64,000 bases of DNA from a virus (IMGVR_UViG_3300036826_000357:21017-85016), one strand, 5' to 3'. Shown: positions 1-7,114, numbered from the stretch's first letter. Translations and numbers: made by a program. The notes: a model not told the origin generated them from the sequence alone.

Positions 1-127
1 TATCGAGAATGACGAGTCGCCCACTCGTACCGGGTCTGAGCCAGAAGCGGCGAATCATGCGGCGCTTATGCCCGCTCTTCGCTGCCGCTTCCTGATTCGC
101 TGACCAACCTGACTTGTACCAGCCCAT
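1..127 (-). CDS. Small basic protein, 3' end cut by window edge
   Basis: The reading frame begins at ATG 127 behind AAAGAGG and runs off the left edge; 42 residues are visible. It starts MGWYKSGWSANQ and continues into a basic stretch ending R-F-W-L-R-P-G-T-S-G-R-L-V-I-L-D. The gene follows the stop of the previous gene (140) by 12 nt, so it belongs to the same leftward operon. Small phage proteins with an RFWLPPG-like segment are often seen near replication genes, but I cannot assign a role. Confidence 0.6.
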   Translation of the reverse strand, partial: MGWYKSGWSANQEAAAKSGHKRRMIRRFWLRPGTSGRLVILD

Positions 128-139
128 CACCGCCTCTTT

Positions 140-589
140 TCAGGCGACCGCTGGCTTTTGCTCCGTCGTCTCCGCGAGTGTCTTTTTCCGGTCGCCGATC
201 TTCAGCGTTGTATCGCGTTTCGTGTGCTCTTGACAGTGCCGATCGTACAACGTCTTCGTCAGCACCGCTTTGGCACGGCCGAGTGGCACTTCGGCAATGG
301 AAAAGAACACTGCCGAATCGCACGCCTCGTCCTTGTAGAGCGCTTCCGCATCAATGGCATGGAAATGCTCATGTTCAAGGATCGCGGTATGCTTCTCGCC
401 GAGCACCAGGACATCGGCTCCCTTCTCGGCAAAGAGCAACGGCTCCAACTGCGCTCGCGCCTCGTCGTAGGCTTTCTTCGCGGTAGACGCCGCAATGCGC
501 AGTGCGCCAGCCCGATCAATCAGGGTGGCAAGCAGCTTGTCGGTGTTTACTCTGGCACGCTTCTTCGATGGTGTATCCTTCCGGCTCAT
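140..589 (-). CDS. Hypothetical phage protein, 149 aa
   Basis: Starts at ATG 589 with a strong GGGAGGT ribosome site; a longer in-frame extension upstream lies inside the neighbouring gene and is less likely. The protein is charged and alpha-helical, with a Lys/Arg-rich N-terminus (SRKDTPSKKRAR), a helix around residues 12-45 and an acidic core. No known domain is recognised. Its start overlaps the stop of the upstream gene by ATGA, showing translational coupling. Confidence 0.75.
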   Translation of the reverse strand: MSRKDTPSKKRARVNTDKLLATLIDRAGALRIAASTAKKAYDEARAQLEPLLFAEKGADVLVLGEKHTAILEHEHFHAIDAEALYKDEACDSAVFFSIAEVPLGRAKAVLTKTLYDRHCQEHTKRDTTLKIGDRKKTLAETTEQKPAVA

Positions 590-1047
590 GTTACCTCCCA
601 GCACTCCAACGGCACGCCCCAGCGTTTGCCGATTCCGGCATCGTACCAATGCCCCGCATCGCGTGCCGTCTGGAACGATGTGCGGTAGACCCGATTCGCT
701 ACTCGGTCGACCATTTCGAGGTACTGAATGTGACGACCCAACGGGCCGCACAACTGCTCCCACAGATCGGCTTGGAAGGTAACCAGCCGCTCCTTCCAGT
801 AGATGAAATCCTCGGCTTCGCCGCCCCCCTGATAGAGATGAGCACTCGAATCGATGTACCCACATTGCGCCATATGTCGGCTCCTTGGCTTCCGCGCCTG
901 CACTGGTATCGTGTACCGATGGTCGAGCACCGTGCCGGCTCGTTGTGCGCCCGGGACAGGAACACGGATCGGCGGGATCGGTGCAGCCGGCGGGATCGGT
1001 GCCGGCAGCATCCCCGGGAACACGCCCTGCTCATCGTCGCGCTTCAT
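586..1047 (-). CDS. Hypothetical protein with proline-rich N-terminus
   Basis: 153 aa from ATG 1047. A GTG start 12 nt upstream (1059) inside the palindrome at 1050-1069 would add MVKF. Residues ~12-35 are proline-rich (PAPIPPAAPIPP); the C-terminal part is rich in Trp, Tyr and charged residues (DFIYWKERLVTF, HWYDAGIGKRWG). No ribosome site is clear before either start. This is the first gene after the structured, promoter-bearing segment 1069-1356, so its expression is probably controlled there. Confidence 0.7.
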   Translation of the reverse strand: MKRDDEQGVFPGMLPAPIPPAAPIPPIRVPVPGAQRAGTVLDHRYTIPVQARKPRSRHMAQCGYIDSSAHLYQGGGEAEDFIYWKERLVTFQADLWEQLCGPLGRHIQYLEMVDRVANRVYRTSFQTARDAGHWYDAGIGKRWGVPLECWEVT

Positions 1048-1049
1048 AA

Positions 1050-1069
1050 ATTTGACCACGTGGTCAAAT
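1050..1069. repeat. Perfect palindrome, copy 1 (ATTTGACCACGTGGTCAAAT)
   Basis: A 20-bp perfect inverted repeat with core CACGTG ends 2 nt before the ATG of the 586-1047 gene. The leftward GTG inside it is in frame with that gene. Identical 18-bp cores lie at 17286, 27144, 53961 and 57463. Confidence 0.9.
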
Positions 1070-1164
1070 CAGCCATGACGGCTCAGACTCCCTTTCCTGA
1101 TCGGCAGACGGCAAAGCCCCCGACCAGGAATCCAAGGGTTAGGAGTCAAAACCGTCATGGCTGA
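1069..1164. other. Nested inverted repeat / structured element
   Basis: Bases 1069-1081 pair perfectly with 1152-1164 (13 bp), extended by a 6-bp arm (1086-1091 with 1142-1147). Inside are a second stem (1094-1099 with 1125-1130, continuing to 1104/1120) and a small GGC-AAA-GCC hairpin. It abuts palindrome copy 1 and lies between a promoter and the next gene. It could be a structured leader RNA, an origin or a recombination site; the sequence does not decide. Confidence 0.7.
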
Positions 1165-1170
1165 CTCGAC

Positions 1171-1210
1171 CAAAGAAGAAGGCCCCCACGGGGGATCCAT
1201 GGGAGCCTTC
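1171..1210 (-). terminator. Probable intrinsic terminator upstream of 586-1047 gene
   Basis: On the minus strand GAAGGC (1210-1205) pairs with GCCTTC (1183-1178), with a CCCCC/GGGGG inner stem, followed by TTCTTTG. It lies downstream of the leftward promoter at 1328-1356 and before the next gene, so it could attenuate transcription into that gene. Confidence 0.55.
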
Positions 1211-1327
1211 TCCGGGTGCGCCCGGTCTCGCGCGAACACTGGACGCGGTTTACCTGTAGGACAGGATCGGCCATCTGAGAGGGGGATCTCATTGGCAGAC
1301 AGCCAGCACCACCCCACATCACCGCTG

Positions 1328-1356
1328 GGTATAGCCGGTCATTCCCTCTTTGTCAA
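1328..1356 (-). promoter_or_regulatory. Sigma70-like leftward promoter
   Basis: TTGACA (1356-1351), 17-nt spacer, TATACC (1333-1328). The predicted start is near 1321. An ATG at 1319 and a GTG at 1317 lie just there, but the short frames they open look weak, so the transcript may mainly be the structured RNA of 1069-1210. Confidence 0.7.
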
Positions 1357-1359
1357 CGG

Positions 1360-2202
1360 TTAGATGCGGGGCGTCATTGGCTCGAAGTCGAACTTCTCGC
1401 CGCTCCGGCAGGGCCAGAAGACGTGCTCGAACAGATCCTTCGAGACGGTGTAAACCTCGTCGTAGTCGTCGCCGGGATTGATCTTCGTGTAGCAGGCAGC
1501 GACGCGCTGCGGCAGTCCGTCGTGCAGATTCAGATCGATCATGGTCGAGCAGACATCGCACGCCACCCACGCGCCCTTCGGCATGAACGGCCGGCGCGAC
1601 TTCGACGCAGCCGGCGTGTACGGCTCCGTCTGATTCACCGGATACCGCCACCGTGGTGCCGTGCTGTGACAGAAGTCACAGGATGGACCGGACGGACGGA
1701 CTTGACCGACCACTCTGGCGCTGCCACCGGCCGCTTCCACTTCGGCAACCATGCCGGCGCACTCCGAGCCATGTACCAGCCGAAGCTCGATCTGAAACGG
1801 CGCGAGATTCGTGTCGGGTACGGCGACTTCGTAGCGTCCCTGATCGTCATCGAGGAGCGAGACCGTCACTTTCCCGCGTGTCACCGCCAGTGCCAGTGCG
1901 GTCACGAAATGACCGGTTGCCTTCGCTTCCTTCCGACCTTCGGCAGCAGGAAGATGCTCCGATGCCTGGAGCAGAACGGAACTGACGGCAAGTAGTTGCA
2001 CGACGAACTTGCAGACATCCATGTCGAGCTTGTCGACTTCCACCCGCAAGGCATCCATATCGATGGTTCCCGGGGGCCGGATGGTGGCAAAGAGCCAGGC
2101 CCGCCAGAAATTGAAGTTCTCCGGCGAGCATTGTGCGATCTTGAATACGAGTCCCTGATTCTCATCTGAGACTATCTCAGCAGCCACTACTTCTTCAGCC
2201 AT
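1360..2202 (-). CDS. Hypothetical protein with C-terminal zinc-ribbon
   Basis: 280 aa from ATG 2202. Residues ~1-130 are mainly helical; residues ~175-215 hold two Cys pairs, C-D-F-C and C-D-V-C, spaced about 40 residues apart, a plausible zinc site. The GAGG about 12 nt upstream is a weak ribosome site. Transcription probably starts at the promoter 2332-2360 through a ~120-nt leader with a large hairpin. Function unknown; a nucleic-acid-binding role is inferred only from the Cys pairs. Confidence 0.8.
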   Translation of the reverse strand: MAEEVVAAEIVSDENQGLVFKIAQCSPENFNFWRAWLFATIRPPGTIDMDALRVEVDKLDMDVCKFVVQLLAVSSVLLQASEHLPAAEGRKEAKATGHFVTALALAVTRGKVTVSLLDDDQGRYEVAVPDTNLAPFQIELRLVHGSECAGMVAEVEAAGGSARVVGQVRPSGPSCDFCHSTAPRWRYPVNQTEPYTPAASKSRRPFMPKGAWVACDVCSTMIDLNLHDGLPQRVAACYTKINPGDDYDEVYTVSKDLFEHVFWPCRSGEKFDFEPMTPRI

Positions 2203-2243
2203 AAATCATACGATTCCTCGACTTTCTTTTGGGTTAGGAGAAG

Positions 2244-2325
2244 GGGCCGGGAGCACCGCCGCGCACTGTGGTGACGCCAGATCGTCGGCGGCAAGTGGAC
2301 TGGCGGATACTTACGCTCCCGGCCC
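2244..2325 (-). promoter_or_regulatory. Leader hairpin upstream of 1360-2202 gene
   Basis: GGGCCGGGAGC (2244-2254) and GCTCCCGGCCC (2315-2325) form an 11-bp perfect inverted repeat enclosing 60 nt. It begins at the expected transcription start, so nearly the whole 5' leader would fold into it. No U-tract follows, making a simple terminator unlikely; mRNA protection or translational control is possible. Confidence 0.55.
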
Positions 2326-2520
2326 GGAGGTAGGATAGCGACGCGGTGATTCTTTGTCAAGCCTGGTGTGGTTGAACGGAGCCCGTACCCGGAGCCAGCG
2401 CTCCAGCCGGCGCGGCTCGCGCGTCTCGGCATGGGCAGCGACGCGGACCCGGCGGGCGATGTACTTCAGCCCAGCCGGCGTACCGAGCCAGGCACGAAAC
2501 TGCTGCACGATCGGCTCCAT
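2311..2520 (-). CDS. Small basic hypothetical protein, 69 aa
   Basis: ATG 2520 lies 8 nt after the -10 box of the promoter 2529-2557, so the mRNA would be leaderless. The N-terminal half (MEPIVQQFRAWLGTPAGL) looks helical and the C-terminal half is strongly Arg-rich. The next promoter (2332-2360) lies within its 3' end. Unrecognised; the promoter geometry supports it being a real gene. Confidence 0.55.
   Translation of the reverse strand: MEPIVQQFRAWLGTPAGLKYIARRVRVAAHAETREPRRLERWLRVRAPFNHTRLDKESPRRYPTSGPGA
2332..2360 (-). promoter_or_regulatory. Sigma70-like leftward promoter
   Basis: TTGACA (2360-2355), 17-nt spacer, TATCCT (2337-2332). It drives the 1360-2202 gene through a leader of about 120 nt and overlaps the 3' end of the 2311-2520 gene. 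Confidence 0.75.
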
Positions 2521-2528
2521 GATGGAGC

Positions 2529-2557
2529 TAATCAGCGCCTGGATAGCCCTTTGTCAA
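2529..2557 (-). promoter_or_regulatory. Leaderless-type leftward promoter
   Basis: TTGACA (2557-2552), 17-nt spacer, TGATTA (2534-2529), then 8 nt to ATG 2520. It follows directly after the terminator 2567-2619, a clean transcription-unit boundary. Confidence 0.65.
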
Positions 2558-2566
2558 GGTCCGCGC

Positions 2567-2619
2567 AAAAGAAAAAGCCCGGTCCGGCTGGAAGTTCGCA
2601 CCTTCCAGCGAGACCGGGC
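2567..2619 (-). terminator. Strong intrinsic terminator
   Basis: On the minus strand GCCCGGTC (2619-2612) pairs with the arm ending at 2577, and an inner stem of eight pairs (CTGGAAGG-type) extends it; the hairpin is followed by TTTTTCTTTT (2576-2567). It ends the operon whose last gene is the ribbon-helix-helix gene 2653-2889. A CCACGTGG core related to the repeated palindrome lies just upstream at about 2629-2636. Confidence 0.85.
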
Positions 2620-2652
2620 GGGTAGGGGGACCACGTGGCCGAGTGGGGCCGT

Positions 2653-2889
2653 CTACGACGGTTCAAGCCTGACGCGACCAGGATCGGCTGTCAAGCGCGC
2701 ATGTTTCACGCCGGGCTCTTTCAACTCCGGCACACCGTCCCGGGCGATCTTCTCGCGTAACGCATCAATGATAAACTGCTGGATGGTCGTCTCGTTTTCT
2801 GCCGCCATCACCCGCACCTGTTGATAGAGCACCCGGGGAATGTGCGCACTGGTGGGTTGCGTCGGGCCATTACGCCGCTGTCTCACCAT
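2653..2889 (-). CDS. Ribbon-helix-helix (Arc/CopG-like) DNA-binding protein
   Basis: 78 aa from ATG 2889, overlapping the upstream gene by 20 nt. Residues ~12-50 (SAHIPRVLYQQVRVMAAENE then a helix TIQQFIIDALREKIA) match the strand-helix-helix pattern of RHH repressors, where the short strand (here AHIPR) contacts the DNA major groove as a dimer. The C-terminal ~28 residues are basic and probably disordered. Last gene before a strong terminator. RHH dimers commonly bind inverted repeats, so it is one candidate for binding the repeated palindrome; that link is inference. Confidence 0.7.
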   Translation of the reverse strand: MVRQRRNGPTQPTSAHIPRVLYQQVRVMAAENETTIQQFIIDALREKIARDGVPELKEPGVKHARLTADPGRVRLEPS

Positions 2890-3427
2890 TGCGCTTCTCC
2901 AGCATCCGTTCGAGCACTTCGCGCAGACCACGATTGGGAATCGCAGACACCGATGCCCGGACTTCCTCCGTGGTCGGAGCCGGCTTCTCCTCGATCACCA
3001 CAGGCGTACTCTTCTGCTTCCGGCGCTGCACACTGAACTCCGCTGCAATCCGGTCCCGGATCGCATGGAAGCTGCGCAGGGTCGGAATCGGCGGCAACCA
3101 CTCCATCCCGCGTGTGGCCCGGAGATACTTCCAATGCCGGATGCCGAAGTCGAGCAGCTTGAGCACATCGGCCACCGGCACACGCGTCACCATCAAGCCG
3201 ATCAAGCCGTAGTCCGCAGTAGACCACGGCAACACCATCGTGCCCGGGTAGACGTCTTCGAGCAGTTGCCGCCACTGAATCTCGACGGCGCGGAGTGTAC
3301 GCGGCTGCTCGACGGCGCAGAGCGCGCGACGCGCAGCCACCTTCGCCGCTAAATCGACTGCCTCGAATGGCGTCTTCATCGCGCCATTCCCATCGACGGT
3401 GATCGTTTGTGCAATGTGCCGATCCAT
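2870..3427 (-). CDS. Hypothetical phage protein, 169-185 aa
   Basis: Ends at 2870 with start at ATG 3427 (185 aa) or ATG 3379 (MKTPFEAVDLAAK, 169 aa). The second is supported by a 22-codon frame (3444-3376, good AGGAG site) whose TGA overlaps the ATG 3379, as if it were a coupling leader peptide. The protein has a helical N-terminal half, a hydrophobic middle (VLPWSTADYGLIGLMVTRV) and a charged C-terminus. No family recognised. Confidence 0.7.
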   Translation of the reverse strand: MDRHIAQTITVDGNGAMKTPFEAVDLAAKVAARRALCAVEQPRTLRAVEIQWRQLLEDVYPGTMVLPWSTADYGLIGLMVTRVPVADVLKLLDFGIRHWKYLRATRGMEWLPPIPTLRSFHAIRDRIAAEFSVQRRKQKSTPVVIEEKPAPTTEEVRASVSAIPNRGLREVLERMLEKRNGETAA

Positions 3428-3440
3428 GCCAATCGCCAGT

Positions 3441-3794
3441 TCATCGTGTACTCCTATCCTGACACCAGTTTTGATGCAGGACAAGCCACTCTTGATGCAG
3501 GACAAGCCACTCCGCCATCGGGACGAAGCAAGGCCCGTCGCCGTCCACCCAGCGAAACCACCCCCCGGTTTGGACTGCAAGCCACCGAAGGGATTCACTG
3601 ACGGCATCCGACCCAAGCGTACTCCATAACCCATGCTCCCAACCGTCTTGCCATGTAGCGCACCATTGCTCCTCTGACAGCGCAGACATGACGAAGAGCA
3701 GCAAGAACCGAGCCGGATCTAAGCCTTGCAGCCGGCTGTCGTCGCTGGAAAACGCCATCTGATTCAGCGTGAGGACCTGCGCGATCACGATCAA
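3441..3794 (-). CDS. Trp-rich hypothetical protein, 117 aa
   Basis: Starts at TTG 3794 some 15 nt after GGAGG; the start is uncertain. The protein is rich in Trp (WCATWQDGWEHGLW, GWFRWVDGDG) and ends with a duplicated EWLVLHQ heptad encoded by the 21-bp tandem repeat at 3471-3512. It lies between the exported protein 3819-4292 and the 2870-3427 gene. Unrecognised. Confidence 0.55.
   Translation of the reverse strand: MIVIAQVLTLNQMAFSSDDSRLQGLDPARFLLLFVMSALSEEQWCATWQDGWEHGLWSTLGSDAVSESLRWLAVQTGGWFRWVDGDGPCFVPMAEWLVLHQEWLVLHQNWCQDRSTR
3471..3512. repeat. Two tandem copies of a 21-bp unit
   Basis: TTGATGCAGGACAAGCCACTC at 3471-3491 is repeated exactly at 3492-3512. It is in frame with the 3441-3794 gene and duplicates seven residues (EWLVLHQ), a recent slippage or recombination product. 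Confidence 0.85.
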
Positions 3795-3818
3795 CCGGGC
3801 GTCATCGCTATCCTCCGA

Positions 3819-4292
3819 TCATTCAAAACGCTGACCGTGATACAGGGGGAGACCCCCCTGACAGCATGTGCATTGGAGTGTCCCCGATATGAATGCCGTT
3901 TTCCCTCCATCCGGAAGATTGGTGATATTCAGACCGATGGGTCCGGTACACACACCATCCATGTGTATCACTTCCGGAAGACCGGGAGCAGATTCGCCAT
4001 GCAGTGTATACCCGGAACAACTTCCCTCCATCGCCCAATACGCATCGATGATGCTCTTGCGCACAGAGATGTCGTCTGGGTGTTCGAGCCGAGTGACCAG
4101 GAACGGAGTCGGACAGGTCGTAAACGTTGTGTACGGTCCCGGGCTCGTGGTTGTCGTGGTATCCGCCGCCGCGCAATCCGCATTCTTTAGTTGCTTCTCC
4201 AGTCGAGCACAGCGACGCGCGGAGAAGGCATCCGATGCGAAGGTCGGAGTTACGAAGAGAATCAGAACACAAATCCGAATTAGGTGCTTCAT
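3819..4292 (-). CDS. Secreted Cys-rich protein
   Basis: 157 aa from ATG 4292 behind a perfect AAGGAGG. Residues 1-19 form a Sec signal peptide (MKHLIRICVLILFVTPTFAS). The mature part has about ten cysteines, a Thr-rich linker (DTTTTTSPG) and a C-T-C-C motif near the end, indicating disulfide bonds outside the cytoplasm. It is paired with another exported protein at 4302-5027, nine nt upstream. Role unknown; surface modification or superinfection exclusion are possible. Confidence 0.75.
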   Translation of the reverse strand: MKHLIRICVLILFVTPTFASDAFSARRCARLEKQLKNADCAAADTTTTTSPGPYTTFTTCPTPFLVTRLEHPDDISVRKSIIDAYWAMEGSCSGYTLHGESAPGLPEVIHMDGVCTGPIGLNITNLPDGGKTAFISGTLQCTCCQGGLPLYHGQRFE

Positions 4293-4301
4293 TTTCCTCC
4301 T

Positions 4302-5027
4302 TTACTGCCGATAGCGACCGGGTATCCAAGGACACAAATCATCCCCACGCGCGTTCGTACAACTCTTTTCAGCGTCCCAGGCCAGGAAATCCCACGCGAT
4401 AAAACACCCCGTTGAGACATCCGTGACCATGAAGGAGTTATGGATATACCGTGGGCCACCTGGATAATCGTTGATGTACGCGAGCGTGTAGTACATGTAT
4501 ACATTCGGCATCGTGTACGGATCAGGTCTGATCTGGGCATACCAGTTCCAGATCACGTAATGGAACTTCTGCGGAGGGTTTCCAAATTCCTCATCCGCTT
4601 CGTCGTAGTCGACGTACGAGTATGGCACAGGACTCGCCGTCGCTCCGATATCGGGATAGTCCGCAGACTTGGACCATCCCCACGGCGTCGCCGGAATCAA
4701 GAACAGCACCGGCAGGTTCACGCGGAGAGGGCCTCCCTCATACGCTCGCTTGGCAGCGTGCGCGACCGGATTCCCGTCCTTATCCAGGTACCACGCCGGC
4801 CACGTAAAGGATATCTCCATCCCGTCCATGACTCCCGGATTCGCCAGAAAGCGTAAGTTCCCCGGAAGGGATTCCGAACAGTACGTTCGAGTCGGATCGC
4901 CCCCGCCTGTGCGAATACCTTCGTTCTCTGCCCAGAACAAAGGTGGGATCACAGGACATCCAGGCACGACATTTGCCATGAGAAACAGCGGAGAGGTTAA
5001 CACGATATACCGTAAATACCGCTTCAT
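4302..5027 (-). CDS. Exported protein, 241 aa
   Basis: ATG 5027 gives an N-terminal signal sequence (MKRYLRYIVLTSPLFLMAN) followed by V-V-P-G-C, a poor lipobox. The mature chain is rich in Tyr, Trp and Pro (WNWYAQIRPDPY, MYYTLAYINDYPGGP), typical of extracellular beta-rich proteins. An alternative upstream start at 5066 is disfavoured because it would bury the signal peptide. It forms an apparent pair with 3819-4292. No family recognised. Confidence 0.7.
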   Translation of the reverse strand: MKRYLRYIVLTSPLFLMANVVPGCPVIPPLFWAENEGIRTGGGDPTRTYCSESLPGNLRFLANPGVMDGMEISFTWPAWYLDKDGNPVAHAAKRAYEGGPLRVNLPVLFLIPATPWGWSKSADYPDIGATASPVPYSYVDYDEADEEFGNPPQKFHYVIWNWYAQIRPDPYTMPNVYMYYTLAYINDYPGGPRYIHNSFMVTDVSTGCFIAWDFLAWDAEKSCTNARGDDLCPWIPGRYRQ

Positions 5028-5106
5028 GGACTGAACCTGCTTCTCGTCCCGGATGCGGCCCCCCACATCCTGAGACGTGTTGGAGTATCTCCCCGGATAC
5101 TGCTTC

Positions 5107-5328
5107 TTATGGTCTATTCATCAGTACCAAGTTCACCGTCAGGACCAGTTGCACTAAATCGCCGAGTAATTCCTGTTCCTCCTCCCGGCTCACAGACGCC
5201 AGTTCGTGTGCCACCGCGCGATGCAGGGAATCGTCGGCTGCGTCGGAGTCACCAACCTGGTGCCGTGCCCCAACTCGCGCGATGAACTCGTAGACCGTCA
5301 TGCAGCGCGCGTTGCCTTCATTCACCAT
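5107..5328 (-). CDS. Small hypothetical protein, 73 aa
   Basis: ATG 5328 overlaps the stop of the 5328-5759 gene. It has a short helical N-terminal half (MTVYEFIARVGARH) and a second helical segment rich in Glu and Leu (REEEQELLGDLVQLVL). Likely a helical microprotein; no family recognised. The 80 nt between it and the next gene contain a GGATGTGG/CCGCATCC hairpin with a 4-nt loop (5050-5070). Confidence 0.65.
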   Translation of the reverse strand: MVNEGNARCMTVYEFIARVGARHQVGDSDAADDSLHRAVAHELASVSREEEQELLGDLVQLVLTVNLVLMNRP

Positions 5329-5759
5329 CAGTCGTACCCGAGAATCGCATTTAATGCGGCCACCGCTTCCGCCGCCTTCCAGCCACAGTCGAGCTTGTGC
5401 TTCACAGCGACGAGTTGGGCGATGTCACACGCCTTCTCGTAGGTGTCGTTCTCCATGGCAATCTCGCTTCCAGCCACGAGCGCGTCCTGCATGTCGCACA
5501 CGTCCCATCGCCAGGAGCCTTCCACGGGTCGGCCGACCTTCACGGCATGATCGCGCATCCGCGCCCATTCGAGAATCTCGTACCGGGTCCGTTCGAGCAC
5601 GTTCCGCTCAAGCTCCCGGTAGACAACGGTCTCCCGCCAGATCCGATCGATCGTCAGGAACAACGACCGTTCGAGCCAGGAACACTCATCCCACCAGCGC
5701 AGCCGCGCTTCCGCTAACTGCGTATCGGTCAATTCCCGGGGCGGATCGTGAGTGTCCAT
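5328..5759 (-). CDS. Hypothetical protein, 143 aa
   Basis: ATG 5759 overlaps the stop of the preceding gene by one base. The protein is helical and rich in Trp, Arg and Glu (RLRWWDECSWLERSLFLTID). Not recognised. Confidence 0.7.
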   Translation of the reverse strand: MDTHDPPRELTDTQLAEARLRWWDECSWLERSLFLTIDRIWRETVVYRELERNVLERTRYEILEWARMRDHAVKVGRPVEGSWRWDVCDMQDALVAGSEIAMENDTYEKACDIAQLVAVKHKLDCGWKAAEAVAALNAILGYD

Positions 5760-6043
5760 CAGACTTCGTAGCCATGGAGCCGGCAATACGCACGCCAGAC
5801 TTCCTGCTGCTCCACGGTGGACGGGGCCTCGAACTGCTGCTCACACGCGTTGTACCCGGCAACGAACCAGGGATGCCACCACCCACAGGGATAGAAGCCG
5901 GGATCGGCTGCCTGCGCGTAGGATTCCCCGAGCGCCCGGATGAGATACGGCTCGACGTGACTCACATACGGCGGTTCCCACTCACCCATCGACTCGTCCG
6001 GCATCGAGTCGCATAGCTCCGGCGGTGTCCATTCAGGACTCAT
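5759..6043 (-). CDS. GWWHPWF-motif protein, 94 aa
   Basis: Starts at ATG 6043 with AGAGGAAGGGA as ribosome site. Residues ~46-62 carry DPGFYPCGWWHPWFVAG, identical to the motif in the next gene upstream (6107-6322). The two proteins are otherwise diverged, so the motif is a conserved functional core; the Cys/His/Trp cluster could bind metal or a partner. Function unknown. A degenerate copy of the palindrome lies upstream at 6068-6085. Confidence 0.7.
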   Translation of the reverse strand: MSPEWTPPELCDSMPDESMGEWEPPYVSHVEPYLIRALGESYAQAADPGFYPCGWWHPWFVAGYNACEQQFEAPSTVEQQEVWRAYCRLHGYEV

Positions 6044-6067
6044 CGGTTCCCTTCCTCTTTGTCAACT

Positions 6068-6085
6068 TTTGACCACGGGGTCAAC
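6068..6085. repeat. Degenerate copy of the CACGTG palindrome
   Basis: TTTGACCACGGGGTCAAC matches the repeated palindrome at 16 of 18 positions. It lies between the 5759-6043 and 6107-6322 genes, next to a TTGACAAAG sequence (6060-6052) on the minus strand. As with the perfect copies it sits at a gene boundary. Confidence 0.65.
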
Positions 6086-6106
6086 TGCCCACCCTGACGC
6101 AAAGCG

Positions 6107-6322
6107 TTACAGTTCATGGACCAACTCCTCCACCCTCTCCCAAGCAGTTGCCCAGCCGGCCACGAACCACGGATGCCACCAGCCGCACGGATAAAAACCG
6201 GGATCGTCGGCTATCCAATCGACTGTCCACCCAAATCTGTCTCCGGACTCCGGGTCTTCTACCGTAAAAGCCTCCGGGTCCGGTCTGTTCCGTTCCGGCT
6301 CCGGATGGTCCTTCGCTCTCAT
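6107..6322 (-). CDS. GWWHPWF-motif protein, 71 aa
   Basis: ATG 6322 follows GGGAG by 7 nt. The N-terminal half is acidic and Pro-rich; residues ~40-56 repeat the motif DPGFYPCGWWHPWFVAG of the neighbouring 94-aa protein, followed by a short helix (ATAWERVEELVHEL). The pair arose by tandem duplication. Unrecognised outside this pair. Confidence 0.7.
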   Translation of the reverse strand: MRAKDHPEPERNRPDPEAFTVEDPESGDRFGWTVDWIADDPGFYPCGWWHPWFVAGWATAWERVEELVHEL

Positions 6323-6369
6323 TTCCGGTCTCCCTCACATGGATATTAAGATCTTCTCCTCGGACGGAA

Positions 6370-6388
6370 GGGATCCGGAACGGATCCC
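6370..6388. repeat. Perfect 8-bp hairpin between genes
   Basis: GGGATCCG and CGGATCCC separated by GAA, in the 75-nt gap downstream of the HTH protein gene. No T-run follows on the minus strand, so it may slow polymerase or protect mRNA rather than terminate. Confidence 0.5.
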
Positions 6389-6397
6389 GGAGTCCAC

Positions 6398-7114
6398 TTA
6401 GTATGACATGGCAGAATTGCCATGTGTAGGCTTCGGCTTCGTTGTCAAGCCAGGAACTCGGTACGCTTCCCACGCTGGTTGGTCAGGATGAGCCGCCTGC
6501 CAGGCTTTGATGGCGTCCCGATAGGCCGGATCGGTTTCCTCCGGCGGCGGCTCTGGAGGCGGGATGTACTTCGGGACAGTCGGTTTCCGCCGGCCCATGA
6601 AACATTGCCCGAGCTTTTCCTGCACGAACTGCTCGAACTTTTTCACACGATCCCGCACACGAACGAAGCGCTCTTTGTTTCGCATGGCGTAATGCACACC
6701 CAAGAGCTTCGTGAGCAGCAGCGGATTCAGCCGTATCTCCGAGCATCGGTGGAAGCGTCGTTTCACTTCAAAGATGCCGGCGGCAACAAACTCGGCAACT
6801 CCACGACATACCCAGCTTTCGCTTCTGCTCAGTTTCTCCGCCATGGTTTGCCGGCGCATCCGGAACGCTCGATGCTTAAATCCGCCGTCAGAAAACGTAT
6901 GCGCGACGACCAAGTTGAAGATCGTCATGAAGCGACCGATTCTCCCACGCATCAGTTCCGGATTCAGTGTCACCCCGTAGCAGTTGGAGCCACAGAGATT
7001 CTCCACATCCGATCCGAGACTGCCATCTGGGACGGCGAAGGCTTCAGCCAGAACTGGCTGAAGGGCATCCGCTACGTCGACCAGGGTTTCCTGCCATCCA
7101 CTCCACTTCCCCAT
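6398..7114 (-). CDS. Winged-helix DNA-binding protein, possible replication initiator
   Basis: 238 aa from ATG 7114 behind GAGGATGCG. Residues ~75-145 read RFMTIFNLVVAHTFSDGG, then TMAEKLSRSESWVCRGVAEF and VAAGIFEVKRR, the helix-turn-helix plus wing layout of phage replication initiation (lambda O/DnaD-like) and regulator proteins. The C-terminal ~70 residues are Pro-rich with PPPEPPPEE and likely flexible. A role in replication initiation is inferred only from the fold pattern; transcription regulation is equally possible. Confidence 0.6.
   Translation of the reverse strand: MGKWSGWQETLVDVADALQPVLAEAFAVPDGSLGSDVENLCGSNCYGVTLNPELMRGRIGRFMTIFNLVVAHTFSDGGFKHRAFRMRRQTMAEKLSRSESWVCRGVAEFVAAGIFEVKRRFHRCSEIRLNPLLLTKLLGVHYAMRNKERFVRVRDRVKKFEQFVQEKLGQCFMGRRKPTVPKYIPPPEPPPEETDPAYRDAIKAWQAAHPDQPAWEAYRVPGLTTKPKPTHGNSAMSY

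Noticed and set aside
1069-1319. Leaderless frames from GTG 1317 (82 aa) or ATG 1319 (54 aa) after the promoter 1328-1356
   Set aside because: Composition is Pro/Arg/Gly-rich and runs through a terminator-like hairpin and a nested inverted repeat; a non-coding RNA role is more likely.
3376-3444. 22-codon frame with a good ribosome site upstream of 2870-3427
   Set aside because: Not listed as a gene; may be a coupling leader for the ATG 3379 start but has no protein-like features.
6433-6460. TTGACA on the minus strand near 6448-6443
   Set aside because: It lies in the coding sequence of the HTH gene and has no -10 box at 16-18 nt, so not called a promoter.
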